Made by a program: the position numbers and the translations under genes | Shown here: positions 42,560 through 56,200 of the stretch, in pieces | Layout: the number at the start of each line of letters is the position of its first letter | How positions within the stretch are numbered: the stretch's first letter is position 1 | Assembly (NCBI GenBank): GCA_037389465.1 | Contig: JAZARR010000123.1 | Coordinates: forward strand, 1,248,501 to 1,312,500 | Direction of reading: 5' to 3' | DNA length: 64,000 nt | DNA from: Baylisascaris procyonis | Taxonomy: Eukaryota > Nematoda > Chromadorea > Rhabditida > Ascarididae | The notes under the pieces: generated by a model | The model's database searches: none | Seen by the model: the letters and a program-made list of their open reading frames with translations, nothing else | What the model was told of the DNA's origin: nothing

Positions 42560-45400
42560 TTGATTGATTTAATATATAGCTGCAAATTGATATCAATGAT
42601 CCTTTAAGTTGATTTGCATATTCAAACTACGAAATATTAACATAAAGCAATGTGATATAAGTATGGTGAACGACCATAAACAAATGCAATAGCAATATAT
42701 AGGCGAACAAAACAACTGCCAAAATGTATCAAATCGATCATAAGATTGACTCAATTTTGAGCCAATATGAATTATAACCGAACGAGTCCAGATAGAGAAG
42801 AATTGATGGGAAAATGAGGATATAGGTTAAATCTCGCCTTCGTCGACGGAACTCGGTATAACCGATATGGATCAGAAGATGAATTCAACACGCTCCTAAT
42901 CCGCAATCAAGATCACTTTCATTGAAGCCGGTCTCGATTGTGGATCTCGATGGTGATCAAAACAAGATCTATGATCTTATAATGACCACTGCGAATAATA
43001 TCAATCCTATAGTTAAGAAATTTCATCAATTCATCCAACGTTGCAGAAATGATACAGAAAAAAAAAAATAAATAAATAAATAAACAAGCGAATTAACGAT
43101 ATTCAACGTCCTAAATAGAATAGCAGTAAATGCATAGATTTTCCAAAGTTGAGATTCGATAATACTTGTGGAGGATTCATCAATACCCGTATTAGCTAGC
43201 AATCCTCATAAAACTAATCAAAAATTCTAAAACACCTTAATACAGATGACTTTTTTTTCTTTTTTAAGCAATAATCTTATCGGACGACTATATATACATC
43301 AGATGACTTACATACAAGCAACATTGTTCACACCATTGTAGTGTGCAAATATCGCTGAAGATTATCAATCAGCAATAATCTTCGATCAACGAATAAAAAT
43401 TCATGCCTTAATAAATAAGAGGAAATTATTACAACAGATAATATTTAAATTGATAAAACGTAAACATACAAGTGGTAAAAAAAAAAGAGATAGCATTAAT
43501 TATTTGTGAGTATTCGATACTCTTCGTTTATTCGTAAATAATTTTCAACGATAAGAGGCAATGGAAATTCTATTTATTCTACTACTACGAACGATAAAAT
43601 AACATACTATTCGCTAGTAAATGACCATAGATGAACACGGCGTAATCAACTCTTTGATATATATCAATGAAAGAAAAAAATTTCTTTGTAATGTAATGAT
43701 TTTTTTTTTGTGTGTGTGTAAAATTCATAAAGTGCAACATGTGACAGAAATACGTATGTTGATTATTTTTGAATGTAAACAATGCATTTTTTTTGGCTGT
43801 TGAATGTTCATTTCCATATATCAACGGTGAATGATATTATTTTCTATCAATTTAATCATCAAGCATTAAAGACCATTCAGTCTTTAAGAGTGTTAAATGA
43901 TAACACTGAAAATAACTTGCAGTATTCTCATAACTTAGTTAATTTATTTAGTGAATAATCTAGGACATCCTGAATTCAATCATTATTAGTGCAAATTTTA
44001 GAGTTTGCAACTTATGAACTTCCGGTTCAACAATATTGATTTTGAAATAATTTATCAACCATAACCAATCTATATTATGTCTGACGTGAGTTTAACTTAC
44101 TTTACCGAGTCTATGATGTGATAGAATGAAGTAATGTATAACATAGTGCAACATAAGAAATTGTAGAAAATTGGCAATAACCCAAAGGAAAAGTAATAGT
44201 AAACAATCAATTTCTATCAAGCAAATAAATAAACCTATGCGGAAATAACCCTTTTCAAATCTCTGCATAAATCAGCAAAAAAAAAAACAAACTATATTCT
44301 ATATTAATTAAATTAATTAAATACAAAATGAAACACCACTCATCATAACGACAGACAAATCAATAGTGCAAAGATCGCATTAAAGATCATAGATCAATGA
44401 AAGCAACAAGTAAAAAGCATTTTAAAAAAGTCAATAGTATTTTATGTGACGTCATCTTTCCGCATTCGTTGTAAATTCAAAAATCCACACATTGGGTTTG
44501 GATTAAGAACAAGTGATGAACGACAGTGCTCTGGTACAGTGAAGATTGATCAATTTCCACGTCCGTTCTATTTGAAGCATTAAGTCGCTTTTAGTTTTAC
44601 ACTAAAAAGGGCGGAAATAGAAGATTATAGCATCACATCGACATAATAAAATCCACTGCAAGACCTCTTTCTCCCCCTTCCCCAATCCTATAACAGCCTC
44701 GATGTGTATCATGGCATCAGGTCTTAGTCCAATGGGTTCCCATCCCTTCCTTCCACCTTCCCACTAGGTGATGCGTTAATTAGCGCATTTCATTTAAATG
44801 TAGGAAATAACATTTTTTCCCAGATCGGCTCGAAATGATTCGTTTGTTGAAAAATTTTGCTTTAAATTTCATCAAGGTTATCACTCTCTAACCGTCCGTC
44901 TTTCTTTCTCTCACTCTTAGGGAACTAAAAAATCTTTTAGTGTTTGGTCACGTGTAGATAAAAATAGACAATCTGTAAGCTGTTTGTTGCAAAAGTTTTG
45001 ATAATTTGATCAGAAATTTACACCTCAAAGAACAACAATTTTTTATGGCACTGAATCTCTCTCTCTCATATGATGTTGGTTTTACCATCAAATTCAAAGC
45101 TGCACTATTAGATTGAAAGCAGAAATATGCATATTTTAATCAATTATATCTATATTGTGCTAAAGAGTTCAAAGCAGCAGCATCTTTGTGATGCAATTCG
45201 ATCACCTTAAGATAGAAACATTTGAAATTTTATTCGTCGTCCGTCCTGTCCTCCTTCCCTTCCATATCTTACAACACCTACATGTAATGCATCGCTATAT
45301 AATCAGCTGTTCTAGTAAACGTCCTTCACAAGCGATTTCCTATGTTTACGACCAGTTTTTGAGCAATAGAAAAGTGGGACAAGCACGAAGCGAATATAGA
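42560..45400. other. Gene-free spacer
   Basis: AT-rich, with short A/AAAT runs (for example 43057-43085 and 44280-44290) and scattered ATTGCAT-like words. No exon with matching acceptor and donor was found on either strand. Confidence 0.4.
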
Positions 45401-45420
45401 GATATTGAAAAGGCACTCAA

Positions 45421-46557
45421 TCATTCCCGATTGAATGAAATGCAAAACTTCTTGTTGTCGTCGATGCGATAGGCCTCAAAGATCCCCACTTTTCCGAGCA
45501 ATTCCCCCGTCAACTGTCTCAAAAACGAGCAATTCAGACAAAAATCCGTGCTTTCACAGCGGTCAGTCGTCTCTTCCCATCTCCAAGTCTTAATTGTCTG
45601 TAGCATTCGACACACGCTAACTAGATGCTCTAAGGGTAGCACATCTACATTCAACAAAGTAGTAGTGGTATGTTATAAAAGCCACCAAGTTAATGTAGTT
45701 GCAAATGGCCACTTTTTAGCTACTCAGATGTTTGAAATGTGACCATTGTACCTTACTTTACAGCATCCTTTGATAGTTTTGTAAAAATATAAATAATACT
45801 TGTATTTATACCCTCCAACCCTATTAAAAGCAAATTAAAGCAGGTCTGCGATCTATACGAGCATAAAAAACGATGGCAACAAATTGATTGCAAAGTGCAA
45901 ATAACGGAAAAGGTCGAATGCGAGATGGCAATTACATGATGAGAACATGTTTCCTGATTGTTTACCTTCTCTAAAAGTTCCTCTCATATAGTCTGTCACC
46001 TCTATTTTCCTGTCTGTTAATTAAATTCCCGAATGTATGCACGTCTCTTATGCACATAAGATATACGGCATATCTATAAAGCAAAAAATTTGCACCTATG
46101 AATCACCCGTGATTGAAAAGAGACTAAAGATTCATTGAAACTTTTCGCCAAATAAAAACCGGAAATTTGAGAGGCAAAGAGGAAATTAGAGAAAGGGAAA
46201 GAAGTGATTGTCGAGAAGAAGAAGTGATTTCAAGAAGGCGACAATCATCCTCGATGATTGTCGCCTTCTTGAAACTTTTGATGATATGATGAGAGCACGA
46301 AGTTCGGATGGTAGAAGCCAAAAAAGGAAAGCCAGTGTATTATTGGATATCAGACCGAATTAATCTCGAAATCTCGCCAAAATTTCCAGCCTTCTTCTCC
46401 GTTGACAGAGACCTAGCTTCAATACTAGCATTCGGTCTTCCCTCTTACCTTTCAACGTTATCATTATTCCCTCGTACCCCCTCTCCCCCCCCCTCTCACC
46501 AAAAAACTTAAGTTGCATCGCTCTGAGCACAGCATTATGTTGATATATTTTGATCAT
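45421..46557 (-). CDS. Two-exon 93-aa protein of unknown function
   Basis: Exon 46557-46500 reads MIKIYQHNAVLRAMQLKFF and ends TTTG|GTGAGA in phase 1. Exon 45644-45421 follows TTGAATGTAG and continues in phase with DVLPLEHLVSVCRMLQTIKT, WRWEETTDRCESTDFCLNC and FEAYRIDDNKKFCISFNRE before TGA. The second exon is richer in GC than its surroundings and contains five Cys residues. The helix-then-strand pattern is loosely like the end of a nematode F-box family protein, but this is weak. The 855-bp intron contains a perfect 22-bp hairpin. Additional exons within the intron cannot be excluded. The plus-strand frame over the same DNA (45188-45472) looks less protein-like. Confidence 0.5.
46228..46274. 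repeat. Perfect 22-bp hairpin with 3-nt loop
   Basis: tttcaagaaggcgacaatca (46228-46247, plus tc) is followed after the loop ctc by its exact reverse complement at 46253-46274. It lies inside the intron of the 45421-46557 gene. The perfect stem and minimal loop fit a fold-back replication event better than a typical microRNA precursor. Confidence 0.9.
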
Positions 46558-47794
46558 GTAACAAGTCGAATAACAACATAACGGGTGACATAGAAAATAA
46601 AATGCGCATAAACAGTGTCACATTGACCATCAATGACAATTTCCACAAATTTAGCAATCAACGCTTTATTTCATTGAAATTTTGATTGCAGCACCTAATT
46701 ATCAGCTAACGCTATTAGAGCAACTGTTAAAAACACATCAATATACTTGCCTTGCTGAAGAATATGTTAGAGATGAGATGGAAGCGTATAAACTCAACGA
46801 GTAGATGGCTATGCACTGCACAGTCGATACAGCTAGCACAAAATCTACTTTACATATGCGTTTGATCCAGATGTAATATGAATGAAAGACTATAATTTGA
46901 GTAGGAAATATTTGCATAAAGTAGAGAGGAAATTACGTGCGAATATTTTTGCATATTAGCTATATAAATTTTGCCTTAATTTAATGAAAATTTTGAGGGA
47001 AAAGCGTTGCTCGTATTGCTATGAGCATTAATGCTTAGCGATGTTAGCAATGTGAAAACGATCATGTGGCATGGGTGTTTGATTGAAGATGCAAAGGCAG
47101 ACACCGCTGGCTGCTGATTCAGATCTTTGAGCACGATAGCCAAGAATTTCAAAACTTAAATTCCTCTTTTTTCTTTCATTATCTTCCGTTTGAAACTCAA
47201 TTGCTTTATTTTCCAAACTATAAAACTTCGAATTCTTCGAAATTATTTTAAGGGAGTGGTATTTTGCTCTTCCTCGGAAATTTCTTGCCCCGTAGATGGT
47301 AAATTTCTTGCCCAATATTCAAGTTTCAAAAATAGAAAACATATCTATTGAATTCCATTAATATTACGGTTAATGCTACACTTCATGAGAGCTATGTACA
47401 CTCAAAGGTGACTGAAAATTTGCATCCGTTTTCAAATGGTCGCGTTTTCATCTTATGGGTCTCAAAGGAAAGCAGTCTATTGCAAAAGACATGTAATAAC
47501 ATTGGAAGCGATCGCAAAATGTACGCACTATGGTGCACATTCTGACTCATATGAAACGGTTACTTGAATGAAGAGAAATGGGGTAATGCTCATATTGCGA
47601 CAATTGCTTTCGCATAATTCATCATTTGTGGTCAAAAATAACAGAAATTTGATGCAATTTTCGATAAATATATGACTGAAACTTATTTAAAACATATCGA
47701 TGAGTGAATCATTCATTCATCATTCAAATAAAGTATCATTCGTTGACTCATTCATCGTTTTGTTTGGCTACTGTGCGGCCGGTTGTGAAGCTCC

Positions 47795-48090
47795 GACTAG
47801 ATTCGTTGACTCCGCTCGGTCGAGCCACCCCGCCCAGCACCCTCAAAGGGACAGGGGCGGCGGAACAAGTCCCGAGAGTCTTAGGAGGAACGACGGTGAA
47901 TCGGTTCGTCAGCATCCAATGGGCATGAGACGAGCCTAAGCCCTAACGTTCACGTGACCGACCTGCAAGAAGAGGAGGCCGACCTAAAGACCACAGGAGC
48001 CAAATGGACCAGAGAGGAATTGGATCAGAGCAGGTGGAAGCGATATGAAGAGACATATATTCATAATGAATGCCTTATTCATTGAAATAA
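47795..48090 (+). mobile_element. 5'-truncated non-LTR (RTE-like) retroelement 3' end, copy 2
   Basis: Second copy of the same family as 6450-6778, again cut off at the 5' side. The terminal frame WTREELDQSRWKRYEE followed by HNECLIH and a stop is conserved with copy 1 despite several substitutions. The tail is a short run of AAATAAA-type repeats rather than a long array. It lies in otherwise gene-poor DNA. Confidence 0.65.
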
Positions 48091-51000
48091 AACACAAATA
48101 AATGATGAGTGAATAAAAGTGAAATATGAATAGATATATTCATTAAATAAAAGTATGAGAAGGAGAATGGAAGAAAGCGAGTGAAAGGCAACGAGTTCAA
48201 GTGATGGAGATTCTCTCCTCTCCTATACGCTTACGAAAAAATTGTTTGTCTTCATTGCCGTAAATAAAACGAAAAAAAGAAAAAAGAGGTACGATGAGTA
48301 AGTGGAAATGAAATGTAACATTTGCAGTACACATCTCGTCTCTCAAAGATCGAATAAGAGTGAAGCATTCAATGTTCCATCCATCAAATAACACCACACA
48401 ACAATCCTAAACAATGTGATGTATAGCGCAACGCAATACGTAAATGTTGCAAGCAGCCATCATCGCACTAAGCAAAACATATAAGCGTCGTATGCGTTGG
48501 TGTACGCCTCTTGCTTTAAGCTATTGCCCAAGCATCATACATCAACTTGGGATCGATTATCATTTAGGACATGCACACATATAAACACATACACACGCAC
48601 GCATCATCATCCAGACGAATTTTGCCAATAAGCATAACTAGTAGGGAGAACCAGATTCCTGAAACGAATAGGAAAGCATATTAGCGAGGCTAGTGCAATA
48701 TGCGTTTTTTCTTTTCTTTTTTTTTGAAAATTTGCCTTCCGGTTCAGCTGAGGGCTTGAAAACTCAAAAAAAAAAGCGAACGACGTGGATATTTTTTCAA
48801 AACGTACAACGCCTATACATATAAATCCTTCGATAAAAAATCGTTTTTTCGCATGCAAATTTGTATAATAAAATCTGACGATGTCATATGTTCTGATGAC
48901 GCCGGCTTATAAGAGACTTTTTAGCATACCGCTAGCGAAGAGGCGGTTATTTTATGCTTATGCAAATTTTGTTGCTAAAACGCATTTGCAGCCAAATTCG
49001 GATATTCGAAAAAAAAAACCCTGTTTAAGCTGATCCTCCTTCCATCACTGCAAAGAAGATTCGACGTAATTTTGAAGGAAAATATTAGTGAATAATAATA
49101 TCGTATTCTCAACTGCTCTACTTATTAGTGCATCTAAAATAGACTAGAAAACAGTTGATGAGAGAAAAAACCCATTCCAGCGTTCTCAGAGAGTGTTCGA
49201 AAGCACAAAACTTGTTCGAGAGCACCAAACTTTCGACATAAAATCTTGCAAAACGGATTGGCGGGGATGCGGTAGGTGTTTTGTGCGAAAGTGATATTGA
49301 ACTGATTGAGCACGGTCGAATAATACAAATAATTTCACTTTATAAGCATACATAACATTCCTGTTGTCGAAAATGAAAATAAAAACAAAAAAGGCAACAA
49401 ACAACAATATCGCCATTTAAATTTTTTTTTTAAAACTTCAATTAAATTAAGTCGATTGTTGTAAACAGCGCAAATGTGTAATAATTTATAAAAGAACAAT
49501 CGAAATCATTTCCAATCAGGTAACACCGAACAGGTCGATGTGCATCGTTCTCAAATATGACCTCATTTTCGATTGTCAACAAATATTCGCTTTAAACTAT
49601 CACTATAAACAATGTTTATCTAATATCGTATAGATCATTATAGCCTAATTTTTGTCTAATGCAATTTCAACGTTAATCGATTGCATACTGCAAAACAAAG
49701 AATATAGAATACGCCTTATTTGAATATTCATTGCATCATCTCATTCTGCAACACTGAAATCAACGTTACCTTACAGTAAACAACTGAGTGCAAGCATATT
49801 TAAAAACGACGCCGCCGTTTGAGAAATTCTCATGCAAAAGCACTTGATTGCAACGCAATTGATCAGCGCATTGCAAGTAGCCTCGGTGTTTTATTTTCAA
49901 AAATGTGTGGGCGTCGTTTTATAATATGCATGGGCGTTATTTTATAATCAAAATTCAATTATAAATATCTTCAAACGAAAAGCTCAAACGATTGCACAGC
50001 AACGTCGTAAGTAGAGGAAGCGGGGGAGGGGAGGGGGATGAGCGTAGTTGATTGCGGAGACCGCCTTACATAAAAGCCGGTTTGCGCACATTGGCATATA
50101 CGAAGCTTTCGGTTTCGACCTAGAACGCCGCTATTCAATATCGCGTTGCAAAGCACGTTAGAAAGCGCGCCGAAGAGGGCATTGCAATTTGCGCTTTGTG
50201 CAATTTAGTTCACTAGATCAATTTACTGTGCCAAAATTACAAAAGCTATCAAAAATTGTCTGCAACAAATCTCATTGCATGATGATAGAGATTCTAAATC
50301 TAAATTATTTCTCCTATATTTTATCGATTATTAAAGGAAACGATAGCGATGAATTTCGTGACATTTGCAAGTGTTCATAACTCGTAAGAGAGATGAGAAT
50401 CGCAATAAGAATTAGGTTTACGGGTCATTGTGTAGTATGGATTATGCTCGTGAAGAGCTTTTCTGATTTGCGGATTGAAATTTAAAAAAAAAAAGGCAAC
50501 AAAATGACACATAAATATATATGGAAAGAATATCCAACACAATGCTTCAATGTAAGAAAATATTCTAAAAGATGAAAATATGAGAAACTGGTTTCCGAGA
50601 ACATCGAAAAACGGTTCGAATGTTCAACGATGATCATATCCCTTTTCAAGCTTAAAACATCGAAAAGTTTAACACCTTCTGAAAACGTTTAGAAACCACA
50701 AGTCGACGATCGAATACTTGGAACTTTGTGATATATTATCATGTAAAAATTACTCCTTTCTTCGCATTGATGATAGTAAGAATAAAAAGGAGTGTAGAAT
50801 ATTCGACCCAATGAACTGCGTTATTTATAGCCAAGTCTTAATAGCTAATGAAACTAGTGCCACATTGTTAAGCTCAAGTTCAAGTTGCAAGCGCCAAAGT
50901 TGGAGATTAAGTCGATAAAAAGACCGATTCACCTTCTAATCCCATCGAAAAAAATCATTTAGATGAATTTCGACTATAAATCCTCTAAGTGGTGCATAAT

Positions 51001-51309
51001 TAATCGAAATAAATATCTCAGAAACAATTAAACAAATCCTCAATTTCCAACGATCCTAAAACCAAAATAAATCGTCTATACGACTCAAAAACATTTCCAC
51101 TCATTCCATATTAAATTCAAAGAAAATATTCAAAAAACTCAATTTTGTGTGAGCAAGAATGGAAATTTTAATTCTAAAGATGTCTTAGACGAGTATTCTT
51201 AGATATTATTTTAGACAATATTATAGCTTCATACTGCTCTTATGCGATCGAAATTCAGCTATAGATGGATGGTTCTTAGTTTCTTTAATATCTTCGGTTA
51301 GCATAGGAA

Positions 51310-51311
<2 letters not shown>

Positions 51312-51351
<40 letters not shown>
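51312..51351. repeat. (TA)n microsatellite
   Basis: 40 bp of uninterrupted TA repeats in gene-poor DNA. Confidence 0.95.
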
Positions 51352-51353
<2 letters not shown>

Positions 51354-51562
51354 TGCTTATTTCATGTTTTCCACTTGGAATTCCCGAAAAAAGCGTACTC
51401 TCCACGGAAAAAAATAAGTCTACATGAGTAATATAAAATCTTTTCCCACTTAAAACGGTTAGGACGAAAGGCAAACCGGAACATATCTAAATTCACCTCG
51501 TAGAATAATGTTCAAGAAAACCTCAGCTTTTATTTTAAAGCAATAAAAGTTTCAAATTTCAG

Positions 51563-51675
51563 GAAGCTATCCAGAAAATCGATCGGCGATTAAGGAAGGA
51601 AGTGATGTTGATCGTTACAGCTCACGTAATGCGTTTTTTCAACTACTTTCTAAGGGCTTTCGTCAGCTTATTTAA
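51563..51675 (+). CDS. Candidate terminal exon, unknown protein
   Basis: It follows a good AAATTTCAG acceptor and reads, after two phase bases, SYPENRSAIKEGSDVDRYSS then RNAFFQLLSKGFRQLI and TAA. The composition is protein-like and the frame is open to the acceptor. A second frame over the same DNA is also open, and no upstream exon with matching phase was found, so this is tentative. Confidence 0.27.
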
Positions 51676-52254
51676 GCAGCTAGCTTTATCTCAGTTTCAT
51701 CAAATATTTTCTCAATAGTTCTATTTCGCAATATGAAATATCCGTTGGAATGATGACGAATAACAAACATTAAAAAAAAATCACAACAAAGATCGATAAA
51801 AATGGATAAAAATATTTTTGTGGGTGCAATGACGTAAATTTCCATTATTTCACTCACTATGAGCAATGATGATCATCCTATCAACGAATTTAATCTAGAA
51901 ATATATTGACAATTGCACAACGATTGAAGAAAATATAACGCTGCAAATGCATTTGAAATGATTCATACAGCACAAAAGCAAATGTATTTTTGCATAAAAC
52001 AATGATCATGAGGAAGAAATATTTAAAGAGAACATTAAAATTTTTACGTCTCTTCGTTTCGATAAGCTTGTTGGGAGGGGATTTTTTTTTGCGAATGCGG
52101 AAAGACATTTTTTTCGATTAATAAGGGACTGTTGGTCTCAGTTTCTCGTAGTAATCTCTTTAGTCGTAGATTTTTCCTCCAATTTTTTCTTAGTCGCTAA
52201 TTTTTCATAATTTTTTCATAATTATGAATTTTCCAAAAATTTTCTCACAATAAA

Positions 52255-52278
52255 CATAATTTGCACCATTTTTCTAAG

Positions 52279-52346
<68 letters not shown>

Positions 52347-52372
52347 AACTTAGAAAACTGGTGCAAATTATG
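52255..52372. repeat. Inverted repeat with (TA)n at its centre
   Basis: Arms 52255-52280 and 52347-52372 are reverse complements at 25 of 26 positions. The space between is almost entirely (TA)n (52280-52343), so the whole 118 bp is one near-perfect palindrome. Confidence 0.9.
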
Positions 52373-53140
52373 CTCATGTAAGCATATATATAATATATAG
52401 GGCATATATATGCGCCTACTATTTGATGCCCTTAATTCGTGCAACACTAAACTTTTGCATAAACTTGCTGAATGCTGTAAAGTTTCGCCGCCATTTCAAC
52501 AATGATATTTTTCTGCCATCAATTTTAATAAAAAATGCAATCAGCGTTTGATGAATGCATTCTTATTTCTTTCCTCGCCAAAAAATACTGTGTAAATTTA
52601 GCAACAATTTTGGTTATTGAAAATGCAAAAATTGCATTAAAATAAATTAGGAAAATTTGTGCTTTTTTTTAAAAATATGTTATCATATTAGCAAAAAAAA
52701 AATGTTTATTGCAAGCATCTTGATAGCGTTTATCATTTGATAAGTGTAAAACACCAAAAATAAACATAAATAAACCAATATAATAACATCATAAAATAGT
52801 TACCTAGTTACCTCAATTATCTTCCAATTAAAGAGAAATTTTTCACCGAAAATGACATCGACGAAAACCGCCGAAAATCGATAACGTTTCGAGAATATCA
52901 AATCTCGGAGTTGGTTGGTTAGGTTGCCGAAATAATGCCGCATCCTTGAAAACGATATTTTCACATGCATGTGATTTGCACATGACTTCATCTGCATTCT
53001 TCTCGATTTTTAGTCATATTTCTAGCGAAAATATCAAATTTTTGTACTCATTTAGATTTTGATCTGTACGTCAAAGTAAGATCAACAAAGATGCTACCTT
53101 TTTTTTCGCACTGTAATCAAAAAATTCAATAGATTCAGCT

Positions 53141-53272
53141 ATGGGTACAGCTGAAGACTCTAGCGTTGCTAAAGATTTGCTAAACGCCAACATGTTGGAG
53201 TTTCTTCATCCCACCATGATGACGCAAAATCTTTTTGCATTGAAAAAATTGATTGAGAGAATACAAAAATAA
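53141..53272 (+). CDS. Candidate 43-aa single-exon microprotein
   Basis: ATG follows a GATTCAG acceptor by 2 nt, which would suit SL trans-splicing. The frame reads MGTAEDSSVAKDLLNANMLE and FLHPTMMTQNLFALKKLIER, ending IQK and TAA, with AATAAA a few bases after the stop. The balanced, amphipathic-helix composition differs from the biased chance frames around it. It may also be the last exon of a longer gene. Family not recognised. Confidence 0.38.
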   Translation: MGTAEDSSVAKDLLNANMLEFLHPTMMTQNLFALKKLIERIQK

Positions 53273-53299
53273 AAAAATAAAATAAAACAACAATAATAA

Positions 53300-56200
53300 A
53301 TTAAATTAAAAATAATAATGACCCGGAAAATAAAGATATTTCTGAAAAGAAAAATGCGAAAAATTTCCACTATTATATTGATGTATCGATATGAAGATGG
53401 TCTCATTAGATGTGGTTTGCGTTGAAATTGTGCAATGTTTATTCTCTTTCTTTTCAGATTTCTCGAATAAAAAAAGATGTGCTCATTTGATAGAGATTCA
53501 ACAACTAAAACATTTAAATATGTTTCTGCCATTTTTTCCTACAGCCTTTCCACGATAAGTTATGAATTAAATTTTGGAAATTTTGTAAAAATGGTCGCGA
53601 GAGCTGATGGATTCTTTTTTTCTTTCAATATGATTTTCAACTTTCCGCCTATATCATCAATCCTTACCGTCTAAAATTTTCACTTCAGTAAACTTGTTTT
53701 CCACCAAAGTTTTGCACAAAGATAGAGAATTTAAGAAAAAAAAAAAAAAACAGGAAAATGAGCAAAAAGAAAAGTTCTCTTTGACGAGAGAAAGTGAGAG
53801 AGTATCTCCGAAACTTATCAGGGAGGAAAAATTTTTTATGAATATAGATTAAAGTGCAAATTTCAAAGATATTTCAATGCCATCTCAGAGTAGATTTTGC
53901 TCTCTGCACAATGCAAATTTTTGTGCTTAGAGTTCAGTAGATTCTTTCAAATAATTTTCCCAGCGAGTGAAATACTATATCCCATTTATGATAGATAAAT
54001 TAGAGTGTGGATAAAACCAGAAATCTTTACCCCCTAAAAAGACGGCACCTTTCATAAGCTTCTAATTCACCCACCCCCCCCCCCCACCCCGCCACCACTC
54101 CACCCCCTTGAATTTTTTATTCATTTCTATTTAAGTCTCTTTATTTTGAATTAATCGTTCCATATGATAAAATAGAGTAGATACTAAATTCAAGGAATCG
54201 AAACTATAATAAATCAACTTAGAGAAGAAGCCTTTTATTAAGCATTGAAAGGCATATATCGTAATATTTCGAATAAAACCTTCCTATCAATAAAATTACT
54301 AAGCTAAGCTAAACAGAATCTAAACATCAAAACTTTCTGAGATATGCGCTTAACAATTAAAATAACTTCTATACTTTCAAAAATGGTGAGTACAAACTAC
54401 ACTGTTGCGCTGATATAAATGTTGAAAATTTACTGCATTCGTTTATAATTACAATTTGTATTTTTTCATAAATGATCACCTTTGGTAAATACTTTTAATA
54501 AACGTAAATGTTTCATCTTATTTCTTATATATTACAATCAATGACTTTTATATGCTATATTTTTTAATTTTCTTATTTCCGTTTCATTTCTTATTCTTGT
54601 ATATATCGCTTTATCTCTATGTCAGCGTTTATGTGTTACATGCGGTTAACACTTGCAAACGCATCACTCACTCATTCATCCAATATTTCATCTTCTGAAT
54701 TTTTTGAAGAGAAAACAACCTCCCGAATATTTATATCCCTATCCCCCCTCCCCCAATGTCGAGATTGTGCAATAGCCAACCAAAGTTATTTGATTGAATC
54801 AATAGGTGACTAAATGAAAAGAAAAAATTTTAATAAATTGTGGCATCCATAAGAATAAAAAAAATGTGCAATACAGCATCCTTCTAAATATATACACACT
54901 AGATAAAACAGCAGTTTCTCACCTCAGCGGTTGTTTTATTGCAATGAGAATGCTTAGAAGGATATAATGGATATTGCTTCTTCCTAAATATATTCCTAAT
55001 CTAATGATCATTAGCCATCAGCGATATGACCACTCAATTTCTATTATATTCCATTTCAAATGAGGATTTAAGAACACTAGAGGTATTTACCACTGTATGG
55101 ACTAAAGAACAGTGGCATTGCCGCTATCTGAACTATTTGAAAAAAACTGCTGTAAATGAATGTAAATATGGATGTCAAGTAAGCGATCGATCTTCATTCT
55201 GCAGAGATATCCTCTGCAGTCTCTAAAATACTGCTTTAAGAAATTCAAATCTATGAGGACAGCAACGAAAATTCTAGTAAAAATGCCTCGTTCTAAGAAG
55301 AGGAATTTCCTTGCAGCTAGGTACAAACAGTCTTGTGCCACCACCCACTCGACAGTAAAAGGAGGGGACGGGAAGGGAGGTAGGAGGGAGGAAGAAGGGG
55401 CGCAAAATGGAATGAGAAAAGGAAGAAGTGCGCTACAACTAGTTTCAATTTGAAACTGCGAAAAACGGGAGTATTTATGCGAAAGGCGTGGCAATCCCAC
55501 TTAAAGAATGTGAACGCTATACGAAGCCTATGCAAAGATCAAATTAAATTACAGAAAATAAATATTTCTGAAATTAACATACAATAATGACATAAAAATT
55601 CTAGACAGATATGCAAAGATGTTCGAGCATGAAATATAATAACATCGGAATGTTGTATTTTTTGTAAAGCTAATAAAAATAAGTGTGATACCCATTCAGG
55701 TTATGATATTGTATAAATTAAATGAAATGGGAAGACGACAATATTATTTCAGTATAAATGAGTCTTATTCTCGGAATGATACCAATCCACACCAATAGCA
55801 TTCTACGTTTTGCTAATAATCGAACAACACTAATATGATAGATGATTCCATAAGATGAGATTCAATGAATATACTTGAAAAAGTATCACATACAAAGAAA
55901 GAAATTTTTAAAAAATATAAAAATTTTTGAAAAAGAATGAATATTTATGAAAAATAAATATTAGGAATATTTCTAAATGAAAATAACTTCAAAAAAATAG
56001 TATCGAAAAAAAATTTCCACAATTTCTACGCAACGAATGATGCAATATTTCTTCAGCTTATTAGTTCCACCTTGGAAGTAACCTGTTCAATGATAAAAAG
56101 AAAACTTTCTGAATCATCAAATGAATAAAAAAAATAAATAAATAAAAATAAAAACTAAAAATAAAATATTCTCTCACAATTAATTCTGCTAAAAATTTCA

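Larger units (their letters stand above)
46600..51550. other. Gene-poor region
   Basis: Apart from the retroelement copy at 47795-48090 and a CA-rich patch at 48570-48605, I see no supported gene. Weak exon-like pieces (minus strand near 47.1 kb, 48.65 kb and 50.1 kb) have one plausible splice site each but no partner in phase. A (TA)n array sits at 51312-51351. Confidence 0.4.
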
